Positions 36,189-45,313 of a DNA stretch of 64,000 nucleotides are shown here, one piece after another; positions within the stretch are counted from its first letter, which is position 1, and each line of letters starts with the position of its first letter. The stretch is from Cytobacillus oceanisediminis (GTDB lineage Bacteria > Bacillota > Bacilli > Bacillales > Cytobacillaceae), in the NCBI RefSeq assembly GCF_003182355.1, contig NZ_QGTW01000001.1, positions 496,001 through 560,000 of the forward strand. The letters run 5' to 3'. Below the pieces are notes generated by a model, which was not told the origin of the DNA, did no database searches, and worked only from the letters and a program-made list of their open reading frames with translations. Made by a program: the position numbers and the translations under genes.

Positions 36189-36806
36189 TCAACGCCTCAA
36201 TTCGTTCCTTTCATATTTAAGCAGCTGGTTAAACCACATTTGACATAAGTAATAAATCGCATAGGCTGTGAAACTTCCAATGAATAAAATGGTAACTGGA
36301 TAAAAATAGAACAGAGCTGTCTCTGCTCCAACAATGATCAATAATAGAACAGTTAAGACCGGGTTCATAAGTGAAAAAAGAAAGGCATTTCGAATCACGT
36401 TCTTCCAGCTTAGTTCGAAATGGACCATAATCGGAAAAAGATAAATAGAGATTGAACTAAACAACAAAAAGCCAACGACTAAGATGATATACAGAATAAG
36501 CTGACGAACCGAACTGCTTGGATCGATAATCCGATAATCAAAATATAAGAAAAGTGCCAGTACCGACCACATAATAGAGATAAGGAAGCTTTGTTTAAAA
36601 TTCTCCTTAAACATTTTCAAAAAGCTCTTTAAAATACCGTCCGTTTCCTTTTGCAAGATTCGGTAACGGACGACACCAAACATGGCTGCTGTTGCAGGAA
36701 AAAAGGTAACCAGGGGGAGCATGGTCATTACCCATAGCAAATTTAACAGAACTAAATCTACGATCGCATTTAATGCAGAATATAATCTATTGTTTAAACT
36801 GTTCAT
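36189..36806 (-). CDS. DUF624 (YesL-like) membrane protein
   Basis: 205 residues with five to six membrane segments. The first part has LNLLWVMTMLPLVTFFPATA and the second MVHFELSWKNVIRNAFLFSL, both typical of DUF624/YesL. These proteins accompany ABC importers for plant oligosaccharides of the LplABC type, and their function is unknown. It is encoded between the two GH32 genes on the same strand, with an AGGGGG ribosome site. Confidence 0.85.
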   Translation of the reverse strand: MNSLNNRLYSALNAIVDLVLLNLLWVMTMLPLVTFFPATAAMFGVVRYRILQKETDGILKSFLKMFKENFKQSFLISIMWSVLALFLYFDYRIIDPSSSVRQLILYIILVVGFLLFSSISIYLFPIMVHFELSWKNVIRNAFLFSLMNPVLTVLLLIIVGAETALFYFYPVTILFIGSFTAYAIYYLCQMWFNQLLKYERNELRR

Positions 36807-36838
36807 CCTGTCATTCCCCCTGTCACCTTTTCACTACC

Positions 36839-38332
36839 TTATCTCCACACAGATTTTAACGTGTAGAGCTCTAACGATTTCAATTTAACCTTTCCATTTT
36901 TCGCATAAAGCTCGATTTGCTTACTATCTTGATTTGGGAAGATTAAGTCTGTAATTACCGACACACCATCGTTCCCAAACAACTCTACAGACGACTGATC
37001 CACTAAAACATGTAAGGTGATCTTATGATTCTCTGGCAGCAGAATGGTCTCATGTTTCCCGGCGAAGTCCTCATGGAAAACCGCCTCTCCCGAATGGGTT
37101 CGATCTACAAATAAGGTTTGGTTTACCGGGTTATATCCAATAATCGTTTCTTCATTGGTACCCTTGCAAAGCTTGAATCCAAATTCTTCGGCCGATCCAA
37201 TTTCAAACTTGGCAATGATTTCGAATGTATTGCTTTTTATATTTGCCAAAAGATTTTGCTCCGGTACTACTGCTTCGTTTTCTAGCACTGCCTTATCATG
37301 ACGAAGACTCTGTAATTCACGAATCGGCTTTTGTACGAGCCTAATCCCTTCCTCTGTTTTTTTTAACTCTAGTACTCTAGGAATCGTCATCGCACTTCGC
37401 CATTCTTTTGTAGGGATAACCTTGGCATAACGCCAATTACTCATCCAGCCAATATAGATCCTTCTTCCGTCTTCAGCCGGAATATCTGACCAGCTGACCC
37501 CCGCATAATTATCGCGGCCATGGTCAACCCACAGAGTCGCCTCCGGCTCGTGATAATTGAAAAATGTTTTCCCATCAAAGTCGCCAATAAAATATTGCGT
37601 TCTTGATCCTTCTTTATATTTTGGGTCATTGCCGATGCTGACAAATAACACCCATTTTTTCTGATTGGAATCACCATCAACAGGCAATTCAAACAAGTCG
37701 GGACACTCCCAAACCCCCTGATGGGAGCCATGTCCTGCTCCAAACTCACTGGCAAACTCCCATGAAATTAAATTTTGGGAACAATACACTCTAACCGTTT
37801 GGCCAGCGGCTAATACCATGATCCATTGATTGGTCTCACGATGCCAGAACACTTTTGGATCGCGAAAATCTGTAACACTTTCTTCTTGAAGAACAGGGTT
37901 TCCTTCATATTTTACCCATGTGCGTCCATTGTCTTTGCTATAGGCAAGACTCTGCCTTTGTCGTGGCCGATTTGAATCAGGGTATGTATCCGCATGGGTA
38001 AAAATCGCCACTAGCCCCGATTTCCCATCAAAGAAACCGCTAGTATCGTTCCAATCTACCACAGCGCTACCAGAAAAAATCGTCCCATGATCATCTGGAG
38101 CTAAAGCAATCGGGAGATGCTCCCAATGAACAAGATCCTTACTTACCGCATGTCCCCAATGCATCGGCCCCCATGTTGTTCCATTGGGATGATATTGATA
38201 GAATAAATGATATTCCCCATTATAAAACACCATCCCATTCGGGTCATTCATCCAGTTTCTTTCTGGAGTGAAGTGGAACTGGGGCCTGTATTTTTCGGTA
38301 TAATACTGTTGTTTTTCCAAAATGTTATTCAT
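36839..38332 (-). CDS. GH32 beta-fructosidase (intracellular)
   Basis: 497 residues without a signal peptide. GH32 motifs are complete: WMNDPNG (D30), DFRDPKVFWH, VWECPDLFELP and a C-terminal beta-sandwich ending LKSLELYTLK. It is close to the first catalytic module of the secreted protein (both read WGHAVSKDLV and PEHW/PERNW variants). It would cleave imported fructo-oligosaccharides to fructose for the kinase encoded just upstream. Its ATG overlaps the fructokinase TGA, so the two are translationally coupled. Confidence 0.93.
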   Translation of the reverse strand: MNNILEKQQYYTEKYRPQFHFTPERNWMNDPNGMVFYNGEYHLFYQYHPNGTTWGPMHWGHAVSKDLVHWEHLPIALAPDDHGTIFSGSAVVDWNDTSGFFDGKSGLVAIFTHADTYPDSNRPRQRQSLAYSKDNGRTWVKYEGNPVLQEESVTDFRDPKVFWHRETNQWIMVLAAGQTVRVYCSQNLISWEFASEFGAGHGSHQGVWECPDLFELPVDGDSNQKKWVLFVSIGNDPKYKEGSRTQYFIGDFDGKTFFNYHEPEATLWVDHGRDNYAGVSWSDIPAEDGRRIYIGWMSNWRYAKVIPTKEWRSAMTIPRVLELKKTEEGIRLVQKPIRELQSLRHDKAVLENEAVVPEQNLLANIKSNTFEIIAKFEIGSAEEFGFKLCKGTNEETIIGYNPVNQTLFVDRTHSGEAVFHEDFAGKHETILLPENHKITLHVLVDQSSVELFGNDGVSVITDLIFPNQDSKQIELYAKNGKVKLKSLELYTLKSVWR

Positions 38333-39318
38333 TTACGTCTTCCTTTCTCAGGAGTTCTTTTTAAAAACCTTTCAACCTGATCGATTGTTGGAATACTTGG
38401 AATTCCACCTTTTCCTTCTGTCGTTAGTGCCCCTATCGCGTTAGCGAAAGTAACCATTTCTTCGAAGTCTGCTGCCGTTAAATGATCTAATGGTTTATTT
38501 ATTTCAAGGAATTGATATAATACACCGCCAACAAAAGCATCTCCTGCTCCTGTTGTATCAACAACGTTTACTTTGTATCCTTCTTTTTGGCCAGATACGT
38601 GTTTGCTTCGATAAAAACAGCCTTCTGGGCCTAGAGTTACAAAGATAACAGCAGTGCCATATTGTTCCTGTAAAACTTCCGTTCCTTTTGCCACATCACG
38701 ATAACCAGTTAAAAATTCCAGCTCTTCCTCTGATATTTTCACTATATCTGCATATTCAAATCCCTTTAAAATCTGCCGTTTCGCTTCATCATGTGACCGC
38801 CATAAAGGAATTCGCAAATTAGGATCATAGGAAACTGTCACCTTGTGCTTTTTTGCATATTCCAATGCAGTAAAAGTAGCAGCAGCTGCAGGTTCATTCG
38901 TTAATGATAAGGAACCGAAATGAAAGATTCGGGATTGTTGAATTGTCTCCTCATCAATTTCATCTTTCTCCAGCATGATATCAGCTCCTGGATTCCGGTA
39001 AAAACTAAAGGAACGATCCCCTTTTTCATCCAGATGAACAAAAGCCAGTGTGGTATTGACAGTTTCCGAGAATAAAAGATTGCTTGTATCTATCTTTTGG
39101 TCTTCTAGGACACACTTGAGCAGATGGCCAAATTGATCCCGGCCCACTTTTCCAATAAACGCCGTTTTCTTATTTAATCTGGAGAGTGCCGCAAGGACAT
39201 TGGCTGGTGCCCCGCCAGGGTTGGTCTCAAATAATACATGCCCCTTTTCCGAATGACCGGAGGGGGTAAAATCAATTAATACTTCACCTAATGCCGTGAC
39301 ATCATACATGTACATCAT
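38329..39318 (-). CDS. Fructokinase, PfkB/ribokinase family
   Basis: About 329 residues. Family marks: ALGEVLIDFTP at the start, NPGGAPANVLAALSRL (about residues 34-49), FIGKVGRDQFG, and the ATP-site pattern VVDTTGAGDAFVGGVLYQFL (about 245-265), whose Asp is the catalytic base. It phosphorylates fructose released by the neighbouring GH32 enzymes. Three ATGs (39318, 39315, 39309) are possible starts and the ribosome site is weak. It follows the solute-binding-protein gene with a 62-nt gap. Confidence 0.9.
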   Translation of the reverse strand: MMYMYDVTALGEVLIDFTPSGHSEKGHVLFETNPGGAPANVLAALSRLNKKTAFIGKVGRDQFGHLLKCVLEDQKIDTSNLLFSETVNTTLAFVHLDEKGDRSFSFYRNPGADIMLEKDEIDEETIQQSRIFHFGSLSLTNEPAAAATFTALEYAKKHKVTVSYDPNLRIPLWRSHDEAKRQILKGFEYADIVKISEEELEFLTGYRDVAKGTEVLQEQYGTAVIFVTLGPEGCFYRSKHVSGQKEGYKVNVVDTTGAGDAFVGGVLYQFLEINKPLDHLTAADFEEMVTFANAIGALTTEGKGGIPSIPTIDQVERFLKRTPEKGRRK

Positions 39319-39380
39319 CCCATTTTTTATTTTTTCAAAAAAAATCCAGACAACTAGGGAGGTCTGGCTTTATATCAGGA

Positions 39381-41018
39381 TTATTGCTTGTTATAGCGGT
39401 CCAATCCTTTTTGGTAAACTTTCATTAATTTATCGAGTCCCATATCATTCAATTGCTTCACATACGCATCCCATTCTTTTTCAATACCGCCATCGATCAA
39501 CCATTGCGCTTCTTTCTGTTTCACAAATGCTTTAATTTCAGGCTCAATCGTATTAATCACTTCCAGTTCTTCAGGACTAAAGAAGATGGATGGGTAATTT
39601 TCCTGTACCATATGCGGTCTGTAATGCTGATCAAGTATTTGCAATCTTTCCTTCGCTCTTGGCTCCATATCTACCACTTTTCCAAAGTGGTCTCTTAGAA
39701 CGACAAACGGACCGCCTGGAGCAACCTTTTGACGCAATTCACCCATAGCCACGCCAGCAGGAAGTTTTTTATTGACTAACATACCATTGGCATCTTCCTC
39801 GTAAATTTCACCGATTGGTCCCCAGTTAATTTGCGCAGACATTTTTGGCTCATACAATTGGTCAACCCAGCGCATCGTAATCTCAGGATTTTTGTTGGCC
39901 GAAGTAATGACAAAAGCATCTCTTCCATATTCGGAGTAATTGGAACGTCCAATGACGATATTGCCATCTTTCCCTTTTAAAGGAGGCATAACGACGTAGT
40001 CTTTCGCTCGATCAGGACCAACTACTTCCGTATTTTCCCACCAAATGAATGAGCCTAGGGTTGGATCCTGGGTTTTCCCTTTAGCAAATAGCTGCTCCGT
40101 CTTTTGAGTTACAACCTCAGGGTCAATTAAACCTTCTTTCACCCATCCGTTATAATACTTAATCGCTTCTTTAAATTCTGGCTGAACCGCTGCATAGATC
40201 ACTTTTCCATCTCTGACCACGCGGTGATCCGCTTCAAATGGTGCATCCGGCAGGCCAAATAATCCGATTAAATCCCCTTCATTCCCGCACCAGCCGTTAT
40301 ACCAGAAAGTCAGGCCAATTTCATCTTGCTTTCCATTTCCATTTGGATCTTTTTCCTTAAATGCTTTTAGCACATCATGGTATTCTTCTAAGTTCGTTGG
40401 CATTTCAAGGCCTAGTTTTTCTAACCATGTTTTATTAATGAACATAATGTTAGGCATTCCGATAAGGTCCATTTCTTCCGCACGCGGCAAGGAATAAATA
40501 TGACCATCAGGTGCGGTTACCACTTTTTTTAAATCGGGTCTTTGTTCGAACAGCTTCTTTAAATTAGGAGCATATTTATCAATTAACTCCTCTAAAGGTA
40601 TAATGGTTCCGTTTTGGCCATATTGAACAAGGTCATGATCACTAAATCCAGAGGCATAAAACGCATCTGGCAGATCACCGCTTGCCAGCATTAAATTTTT
40701 CTTTTCTTGATATCCATCGCCAGGGATATTATTCCATTTTATTTTTACGTTCGTTGCTTCTTGAAGTCGGTCAAAAATGACCATTTCTGAATAGTCAGGT
40801 GCTAAAGGTGCCTTTGGTGAAACAATGTGTAACGTAACTTCTTTGTCGACAATCGGTAAGCCTGTTTCATTAAAGACAGCCTTTTCTGCTGGATCTGTCT
40901 TAGCGGAGTCGTTGTTAGAGCATCCTGTCAATGCTAATGAAGCACTTAACCCTAATACCAATGCCATGGAAACTTCCTTTTTGTTACTCTTCATTCTTTT
41001 CTTCATCGATTTAAGCAT
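39381..41018 (-). CDS. ABC transporter solute-binding lipoprotein (LplA type)
   Basis: About 545 residues from ATG 41018, which follows GAGGAGG. A lipoprotein signal ends in SLALTGC (Cys near residue 33 anchors it to the membrane). The large extracellular sugar-binding domain resembles LplA/YtcQ: LDEKYAPNLKK-like motif, WYNGWCGNEGDL and a C-terminal KEWDAYVKQLNDMGLDKLMK. It binds fructo-oligosaccharides or a related glycan for the two permeases encoded upstream. The cognate ATPase is not in the window, as usual for systems sharing MsmX. Confidence 0.9.
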   Translation of the reverse strand: MLKSMKKRMKSNKKEVSMALVLGLSASLALTGCSNNDSAKTDPAEKAVFNETGLPIVDKEVTLHIVSPKAPLAPDYSEMVIFDRLQEATNVKIKWNNIPGDGYQEKKNLMLASGDLPDAFYASGFSDHDLVQYGQNGTIIPLEELIDKYAPNLKKLFEQRPDLKKVVTAPDGHIYSLPRAEEMDLIGMPNIMFINKTWLEKLGLEMPTNLEEYHDVLKAFKEKDPNGNGKQDEIGLTFWYNGWCGNEGDLIGLFGLPDAPFEADHRVVRDGKVIYAAVQPEFKEAIKYYNGWVKEGLIDPEVVTQKTEQLFAKGKTQDPTLGSFIWWENTEVVGPDRAKDYVVMPPLKGKDGNIVIGRSNYSEYGRDAFVITSANKNPEITMRWVDQLYEPKMSAQINWGPIGEIYEEDANGMLVNKKLPAGVAMGELRQKVAPGGPFVVLRDHFGKVVDMEPRAKERLQILDQHYRPHMVQENYPSIFFSPEELEVINTIEPEIKAFVKQKEAQWLIDGGIEKEWDAYVKQLNDMGLDKLMKVYQKGLDRYNKQ

Positions 41019-41052
41019 TGATTTTCCTCCTCGTTTAATAAAAAGTCTTCTA

Positions 41053-41967
41053 TTAACCTTTAATTCCGCCAATCATAACACCTTTCACAAAATACTTTTG
41101 GACAAATGGATATACGATTAAAAGCGGAATAGAAGCTACAATAATCACACCGTATTTAATTAACTCTGAGACTCGTTGCTTCGCTGCCAATGAATCCAAG
41201 TCACTGATCATCATCGTGGATGCTTCATTTTGAATTAAGATGTTTCGTAATATTAATTGAAGCGGATATAAATTTTCATTATTTAAGTAGATTAATGCAT
41301 CAAAGTAAGAATTCCAGTGTCCAACTGCATAGAATAACACCATTACTGCGACAATTGGTTTGGATAGCGGCAGGACAATCTTCCAGAAAAACTTGGCATC
41401 GGAACAGCCGTCCATTTTGGCTGCTTCTAGCAGCTCGTTAGGAATGGAAGTCTCGAAAAAGGTTTTCGCTACAATCACATTCCATACGGCTACAGCCTTC
41501 GGCAAGATTAAGGCCCACATTGTATTAAGTAAACCTAAATTTTTTACTACTAAATAAGTAGGGATTAAACCGCCTGAGAAAAACATCGTCATTAGAAACA
41601 AGAACATGATCACATTTCTTCCATATAAATCTTTTCTGGATAAGGCATAGGCTGCCATTAGGGTAAAAGAAACATTTACGATTGTTCCAACAACTGTATA
41701 GACGATAGAGTTCTTATAACCCAGCCATATCTTGCTATCCTGAAAGATCCGTTCATATCCTTCGAAGGTAAGTTCTTTTGGCAGCAGCCATACCTTACCA
41801 TCGTAAATCATATTGGGATCACTAAAGGAAGCAATCACGATAAAGTACAAAGGATAAACTACCAATATTAAGATGATTGCAACCAGGAAGACATTAATAA
41901 TATCAAACACCTTATCTTCCTTGGACCTTCTTGTAATCTTCTTATTTTTCAAAGCTAGTAAACCCAT
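41053..41967 (-). CDS. ABC sugar permease, LplC type
   Basis: 304 residues with six membrane segments and the binding-protein-dependent transport signature in EAAKMDGCSDAKFFWKIVLP (about residues 190-209), where the permease contacts the ATPase. The C-terminal KYFVKGVMIGGIKG is typical of LplC/YtcP. It pairs with the permease encoded 17 nt upstream, and AAGGGAGGTG precedes the ATG. Confidence 0.92.
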   Translation of the reverse strand: MGLLALKNKKITRRSKEDKVFDIINVFLVAIILILVVYPLYFIVIASFSDPNMIYDGKVWLLPKELTFEGYERIFQDSKIWLGYKNSIVYTVVGTIVNVSFTLMAAYALSRKDLYGRNVIMFLFLMTMFFSGGLIPTYLVVKNLGLLNTMWALILPKAVAVWNVIVAKTFFETSIPNELLEAAKMDGCSDAKFFWKIVLPLSKPIVAVMVLFYAVGHWNSYFDALIYLNNENLYPLQLILRNILIQNEASTMMISDLDSLAAKQRVSELIKYGVIIVASIPLLIVYPFVQKYFVKGVMIGGIKG

Positions 41968-41983
41968 TTTTCCTGCACCTCCC

Positions 41984-42940
41984 TTACCATAAGCCTGTAC
42001 CGGATAATTTCTTCGCGAACTTATTGACTGCGATTAATAAAATTAAGTTAATCACTGAATTAAACAATCCAACTGCGGCTGCAAAACTATATTGCGCCTG
42101 CTGTAAACCCATCTTATAAACATAGGTTGGGATAATCTCTGCTGCCGGCTGGTTCATCGGTGTTTGTAAAAGATAGGCTTTTTCAAATCCAATATTCATA
42201 ATGTTGCCAACTGATAAAATTAATAGAATAACAGCCGTAGGCATAATGGCTGGAATATCTACATGAAAGATCCGCTGCCACTTATTAGCCCCATCCATAA
42301 CCGCAGCTTCATGCAGTTCCGGACTGACTCCTGCTAAAGCTGCCAGATAAATAATGGCAGCCCATCCTGTTTCTTGCCAAACACCTGAAGCGATATACAA
42401 TGGTTTAAACCATTCCGGTTTTGCCATAAATGAAATCGGATCGCCGCCGAAGATCAGGATTAAGTTATTAATAAGTCCATTGTTTGAAAAGAAAACATAG
42501 ATCATACCTGCTAAAACAACCACTGAGATAAAATGCGGTGCATAAACTACTGTCTGAACGAAACGTTTGTATTTTTCACTCCTAATTTGATTCAACATCA
42601 GAGCAAGAAAAATCGGAAGCGGAAAACCAACGATTAATTGAGTAACGCTGAGACCAAGCGTGTTTTTTATAAGGGTCCAAAATTGATAGGAATCAAAGAA
42701 TCGCTCAAAATGCTTAAATCCGACCCAAGGACTTCCCATAATCCCTTTTGTTGCCACAAAATCTTTAAAAGCAATTAATACTCCATACATCGGGACATAA
42801 TGGAATACAATAAAATAAATTAATGCCGGTAAAAGAAATAAATAGAGCTGGTAATTACTCAAGATTTTTTTAAACTTTATTCTTTTTTTACTTTGGATAG
42901 GTGAATCAATCACATGATTTGCCTTCCTTGCCAATTCCAT
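41984..42940 (-). CDS. ABC sugar permease, LplB type
   Basis: 318 residues. A cytoplasmic N-terminal stretch rich in lysine is followed by six membrane segments. The EAA loop reads HEAAVMDGANKWQRIFHVDI (about residues 220-239). Together with the LplC-type protein it forms the membrane channel of the importer. The ATG at 42940 is close to GGGGTAAGGGG; a TTG two codons later has better spacing. It is the first gene of the unit, 75-230 bp downstream of three LacI-type operators. Confidence 0.92.
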   Translation of the reverse strand: MELARKANHVIDSPIQSKKRIKFKKILSNYQLYLFLLPALIYFIVFHYVPMYGVLIAFKDFVATKGIMGSPWVGFKHFERFFDSYQFWTLIKNTLGLSVTQLIVGFPLPIFLALMLNQIRSEKYKRFVQTVVYAPHFISVVVLAGMIYVFFSNNGLINNLILIFGGDPISFMAKPEWFKPLYIASGVWQETGWAAIIYLAALAGVSPELHEAAVMDGANKWQRIFHVDIPAIMPTAVILLILSVGNIMNIGFEKAYLLQTPMNQPAAEIIPTYVYKMGLQQAQYSFAAAVGLFNSVINLILLIAVNKFAKKLSGTGLW

Positions 42941-43016
42941 CCCCTTACCCCGCTTTCATGTATTTTTTTGTTAAATTATAACTAAGATTTAATAAATCCC
43001 TTACTCTTGCATTCTG

Positions 43017-43031
43017 TTGAAACGTTTCCAA
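43017..43031. promoter_or_regulatory. LacI-type operator 1
   Basis: TTGAAACGTTTCCAA, a near-perfect palindrome, about 80 bp upstream of the importer operon. It also fits a cre box. Confidence 0.75.
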
Positions 43032-43118
43032 TATGATTCTAAAAAAATATAAAAAGCTTATATGTTCTCATTCTTTACTTAAAAAGGGCTCGATAAATCC
43101 CCTGGTCCAACACATTAA

Positions 43119-43133
43119 TTGAAACGTTTCCAA
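43119..43133. promoter_or_regulatory. LacI-type operator 2
   Basis: TTGAAACGTTTCCAA, identical to operator 1 and 102 bp away, which allows DNA looping. Confidence 0.75.
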
Positions 43134-43152
43134 TTAAAAAATAACGTTAGAC

Positions 43153-43167
43153 CGGAAACGTTTCCAA
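43153..43167. promoter_or_regulatory. LacI-type operator 3
   Basis: CGGAAACGTTTCCAA, with the same core as the others, 24 bp from the end of the regulator gene. Confidence 0.7.
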
Positions 43168-43190
43168 CCTAGGGTAAAAAATTCTAATTG

Positions 43191-44165
43191 TTAAGTCGTT
43201 TCTCCTTCTCTGAACATGACAGGGATTCGATAAATCTCTTGCTCCAGTGTTTGTCCTTCAATCTTTCTTAAGAGAAGTTTCACAGACATTCTGGCCATTT
43301 CTTCAACAGGCTGTCGGATCGTTGATAGAATCGGGTGAAACAGCTTATTATCTTGAATTCCATCATAACCGATTACTTTTACATCCTCAGGAGTTCGTAT
43401 TCCGTATTGTTTAGCTTTATCAATATATTTGGCGGCTAATAGATCAGTATTAGCAAATACCCCGGAAATATGGCGTAGTTCTTTTATTTTAAAGAAATTT
43501 TCGAAATATTCATCGTCATTATAAACAGTATCATTCTCCTCATAAATGATATATTCAATCCCTTGGGCCTTTGCTTCATCGATAAATCCTTTTTTCCGAA
43601 GTTCGACCTCACTGTATGCAGAACTAGTGATTCCAAGATACGCTACTTTTTTTGCTCCTGCCTTTACTAGTTCTTTTAAGGCAATGCGGCCGCCAGTATA
43701 GTTATCTGAAGTCACACATGTGATTTTTTTTCCAAAATGGCGGTCAATGCTGATGATCGGAATATCGGTGCTTACACTATCTTCGATGTCATTGTAAGTG
43801 ATTCCAATAATGCCTGCTACTTTATTCTGATTGAGCATGTCTAAATAATAAAGCTCTTTGTCAGGCCTGCCCCCGCTATTGCAGAGCATCAATTTATACC
43901 CTTCCCGATCAAGCTCATCTTCGATATAATAGGCTAGTTCCGAGAAAAACGGATGCCATATACTAGGGAGTAATAATGCAACCATTGTTGATTTTTGCAT
44001 TTTAAAGTTTCTTGCCACTTCATTAGGTATGTAATTTAATTGTTTGATCGCAGCATTCACTTTCTCCCGTGTTTCGTTCCTTACATTCGGATGATTGTTA
44101 ATGACTCGTGAAACAGTGCCAACTCCAACTCCCGCCAGGTCCGCAACATCTTTTAAGCTTGGCAC
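43191..44165 (-). CDS. LacI family regulator of the fructan cluster
   Basis: 324 residues from GTG 44165, 8 nt after GGAGG; the longer TTG form adds five residues before the DNA-binding domain. The helix-turn-helix is PSLKDVADLAGVGVGTVSRV (residues 2-21) with the usual NNHPNVRNETREKV. The periplasmic-binding-like sensor domain follows (STMVALLLPSIWHPFF, IPIISIDRHFG, VIGYDGIQDNKLFHPILSTI). It should repress the importer and GH32 genes until a fructan-derived sugar binds. Confidence 0.92.
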   Translation of the reverse strand: MPSLKDVADLAGVGVGTVSRVINNHPNVRNETREKVNAAIKQLNYIPNEVARNFKMQKSTMVALLLPSIWHPFFSELAYYIEDELDREGYKLMLCNSGGRPDKELYYLDMLNQNKVAGIIGITYNDIEDSVSTDIPIISIDRHFGKKITCVTSDNYTGGRIALKELVKAGAKKVAYLGITSSAYSEVELRKKGFIDEAKAQGIEYIIYEENDTVYNDDEYFENFFKIKELRHISGVFANTDLLAAKYIDKAKQYGIRTPEDVKVIGYDGIQDNKLFHPILSTIRQPVEEMARMSVKLLLRKIEGQTLEQEIYRIPVMFREGETT

Positions 44166-44217
44166 TACAACTACCTCCAATATTAAAGCGATTTCATAAA
44201 CTTATAATATCACTTCG

Positions 44218-44232
44218 TTGGAAACGTTTCAA
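44218..44232. promoter_or_regulatory. LacI-type operator 4, upstream of the regulator gene
   Basis: TTGGAAACGTTTCAA, 53 bp before the LacI start. It suggests autoregulation. Confidence 0.75.
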
Positions 44233-44691
44233 CGATTTTTTTAAAAAAATTAAAATATTCAAAAAATAGCTGAGGATATTCCTTCTCAACTATTTTCCCT
44301 TTCAGATATGCTTGGATATTATCCTCCTTTAAAGACCTTAATAGGTCAGGTCTAACCCCATCTAACATCTCTACTTCAACATTCGGACTATAAATTTCTT
44401 TTATCCTGTTTTTCCCTTAACTACCTTTCTTTATTGGGAGAACTAAAAAAATGCTTTAATAATTAATTTACTGCCTATTTTTCTAATTGGTTGTGCTCTA
44501 ATGATAGAGATTATTGATGAATTTTTCGGAAGTGCCCCATAGAAGATAAGAAGCACTCCCTACTGGAAGCTGTCCTTAAGCGTCCATTGGAAATAAACGG
44601 TCCATCTTCAACTTATTTTTTAAAAAATTTGTTATCTTTGGCTTCTTAAAGCATAAACATCAGTATCGAGCACCGGAAAAGAGGGAGAGCC
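44233..44691. other. Intergenic stretch without a clear gene
   Basis: 459 bases. Only a weak GGAAGTGC/GCACTCC hairpin (about 44528-44559) stands out. There is no coding signal on either strand that I can support. Confidence 0.4.
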
Positions 44692-45156
44692 TTGTCCTTT
44701 ATTGGATTTGAACTGATATCAACACGAGCATGGACTGTTTTGCCAGGTCACACTTTTTCTATGTGCATTTTATGGAATAAAAAAAAGATCTCTTCATCAA
44801 TCGGAAGAGATATCTATCATGAATCCGGAATGATTCTTCCAGAGAAGAGAATTGCGGCTACTGGGAGGATTCACCATCTATCCGAAAATACAATAAACCG
44901 CTTTGAACCTTTACAAACAGCCTCATGCAAGCTCATTAGCCGTCCAGAATCCCCCCTGGCTGATCTTAAAATTGAACTCTTAGTGCCGAACAAAGGTATT
45001 ATGGAGCCTATTGAACGAACGACCGCTCTATACTTATGGCAAAAAGAAAACAATCTTACAAAAAGAACAGTGCTCTACTTAGATCCCCAATCCATACAAA
45101 GAACCCCACCAAATCAATTTTACATGGATCTTTCTTTTATAATCACCAAAGTATAG
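44692..45156 (+). CDS. Hypothetical protein, 154 residues
   Basis: A TTG start directly follows GAGGGAGAG at workable spacing. The sequence has alternating polar and hydrophobic residues, as in a beta-sandwich (STRAWTVLPGHTFSMCILW, FYMDLSFIITKV), and no signal peptide or long membrane segment. I do not recognise it. It is the only plus-strand gene candidate between 17.7 and 63.9 kb. The opposite strand has only short frames. It could be a diverged gene or a chance frame. Confidence 0.4.
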   Translation: MSFIGFELISTRAWTVLPGHTFSMCILWNKKKISSSIGRDIYHESGMILPEKRIAATGRIHHLSENTINRFEPLQTASCKLISRPESPLADLKIELLVPNKGIMEPIERTTALYLWQKENNLTKRTVLYLDPQSIQRTPPNQFYMDLSFIITKV

Positions 45157-45313
45157 AGTGGCAAAGAGGCTGATCTGCCGCCTTAAAAACCATATGATAC
45201 TGCTGAATAACTTTGATCTATTTCCAGCCATAAAACGGCGGTGCCTACAGCTTCTTTTTCCTATCAACAGCCATATTTATTTTCATTACTTATGATCTTC
45301 CCATCTCATCCTC

